This document shows positions 63,186 through 64,000 of a stretch of 64,000 bases of DNA, piece after piece (position 1 is the stretch's first letter; each line of letters starts with the position of its first letter). The notes below the pieces were generated by a model. The model was not told the DNA's origin and did no database searches. It saw only the letters and a list, made by a program, of their open reading frames with translations. The position numbers were made by a program, and so were the translations under genes. The DNA is from Streptococcus oralis subsp. dentisani (GTDB lineage Bacteria; Bacillota; Bacilli; Lactobacillales; Streptococcaceae), in the NCBI RefSeq assembly GCF_002096335.1, contig NZ_NCUW01000030.1, positions 558,001 through 622,000 of the forward strand, written 5' to 3'.

Positions 63186-64000
63186 TTATTCAGAGCTAAA
63201 AGCCGCAGCTTTTTGCATTTGGTAATACTTGCCCTTTCTGGCCATGAGATCCTGATGATTGCCATACTCCACGATGTCACCATCCACCAAGACTAGAATC
63301 AGATCCGCATCCTGAATGGTAGACAAGCGGTGGGCAATGATAAAGCTTGTTCGCCCCTTCATGAGTTTGGCAAAGGCGTCCTGGACCAGCACTTCTGTTC
63401 TCGTATCGATGGAAGAAGTCGCCTCGTCTAGGATGAGAATCTTGGGAATAGACAGAAAGACTCGGGCAATGGTTAAGAGCTGAGCCTGACCGACAGAGAG
63501 AGATTCACCTGCATTTTCCAGTTTGGTATCATAGCCTTGGGGTAACTGTTGGATGAAAAAGTCTGCATTGGCTACTTTTGCAGCAGTAATCACTTGCTCT
63601 CGACTGGCTTCAGGATTGCCAAAGGCAATATTATCATGAATGGTCCCTTGTTTGAGCCAGGTTTCCTGTAGCACCATGCCAAACTGCTGTCGCAGAGACG
63701 CACGAGTATAATCATAAATGGATCTTCCATCTAGCAAGATATCTCCCGAGTTAATGGGATAAAAACGCATGAGGAGATTGATGAGGGTTGATTTTCCAGC
63801 ACCTGTCGGACCAACAATAGCCACCTTGCTACCAGCTGGAATTTCAATAGACAAGTCCTTAATCAAGATCCTTTCAGGATTGTATCCAAAAGAGACATGT
63901 TTAAAGGAAATAGCCCCCTTCACTTGGTCACTGGTCAAGACTTCCTTACCTGTTTCAGCCACCTCAGGACTTTCTAAGACAGCATAGACACGCTCTGCGC
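63186..64000 (-). CDS. ABC exporter subunit, C-terminal ATPase part (runs off the right edge)
   Basis: Open frame continues past 64000 (upstream residues AERVYAVLESPEVAETG). Seen: Walker A VGPTGAGKSTLINLL, Q-loop MVLQETWL, signature SLSVGQAQLLTIARVFL (LSVGQ), Walker B ILILDEATSSID, and His switch FIIAHRLSTI. The ATPase half of a fused permease-ATPase multidrug-type exporter; the permease part lies outside the window. Part of a likely heterodimeric pair. Confidence 0.9.
   Translation of the reverse strand, partial: AERVYAVLESPEVAETGKEVLTSDQVKGAISFKHVSFGYNPERILIKDLSIEIPAGSKVAIVGPTGAGKSTLINLLMRFYPINSGDILLDGRSIYDYTRASLRQQFGMVLQETWLKQGTIHDNIAFGNPEASREQVITAAKVANADFFIQQLPQGYDTKLENAGESLSVGQAQLLTIARVFLSIPKILILDEATSSIDTRTEVLVQDAFAKLMKGRTSFIIAHRLSTIQDADLILVLVDGDIVEYGNHQDLMARKGKYYQMQKAAAFSSE

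Noticed and set aside
1..64000. Antibiotic-resistance genes, insertion sequences, tRNA or rRNA genes
   Set aside because: None was recognised. No transposase ORF, tet/erm-type product or tRNA-like clover structure was noticed, though tRNAs were only looked for by eye.

Overview
The window is a piece of a mitis-group streptococcal chromosome (Streptococcus pneumoniae or a close relative) that carries a complete integrative and conjugative element (ICE). The host part is on the right: rplL, rplJ with its L10 leader, an Atz/Trz-type amidohydrolase, a pneumococcal-type BOX repeat and a partial ABC exporter. This order matches the rplL region I know from pneumococcus. No rRNA, tRNA, CRISPR array or recognisable antibiotic-resistance gene was seen.

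The ICE spans about 7249-60549. It is bounded by 15-bp direct repeats (7249-7263 and 60535-60549) equal to the last four codons plus stop of rplL, the site used by the Tn5252/ICESa2603 group. Left to right it holds: tyrosine integrase, excisionase-like gene and XRE repressor; a scarred accessory spot with a histidine-kinase remnant; the mobilization operon (relaxase, two MobC-like proteins, oriT candidate); defence cargo (an AlbA_2/Schlafen protein and Gabija GajA/GajB); a two-gene cassette (STAND-type ATPase and degenerate SHMT-like enzyme) between perfect 30-bp inverted repeats beside a tyrosine recombinase; a primase module; a four-peptide lantibiotic cluster resembling pneumolancidin (pld); a giant SNF2 helicase/methylase operon; the type IV secretion operon (VirD4, VirB2/3/4/6-like, CHAP/lysozyme hydrolase); and a RepA/cytosine-methylase operon.

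Left of the ICE (1-7248) is a second, partial island: a Type ISP restriction-modification enzyme in one operon with a CD-NTase and a NUDIX-domain protein (CBASS-like). The sequence just left of the 7249 repeat has the same architecture as the ICE right end, so I read this as a related element stacked in tandem at rplL, with its integrase off the left edge.

Three shared-control signals stand out. Five ICE promoters (mobilization, a small-gene operon, primase, helicase and conjugation operons) carry the same 17-bp box at the same distance from their -10 element, suggesting one master switch for transfer. Three lantibiotic promoters carry a different box with fixed spacing, probably the PldR site. 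The conjugation operon starts with a leader that can fold into a nested RNA structure.

The most novel candidate is the 19086-23613 locus. Perfect 30-bp inverted repeats containing the ribosome binding sites flank two convergent genes next to their own recombinase. It looks like an invertible switch that would exchange the two genes between two outward-lying promoter regions.
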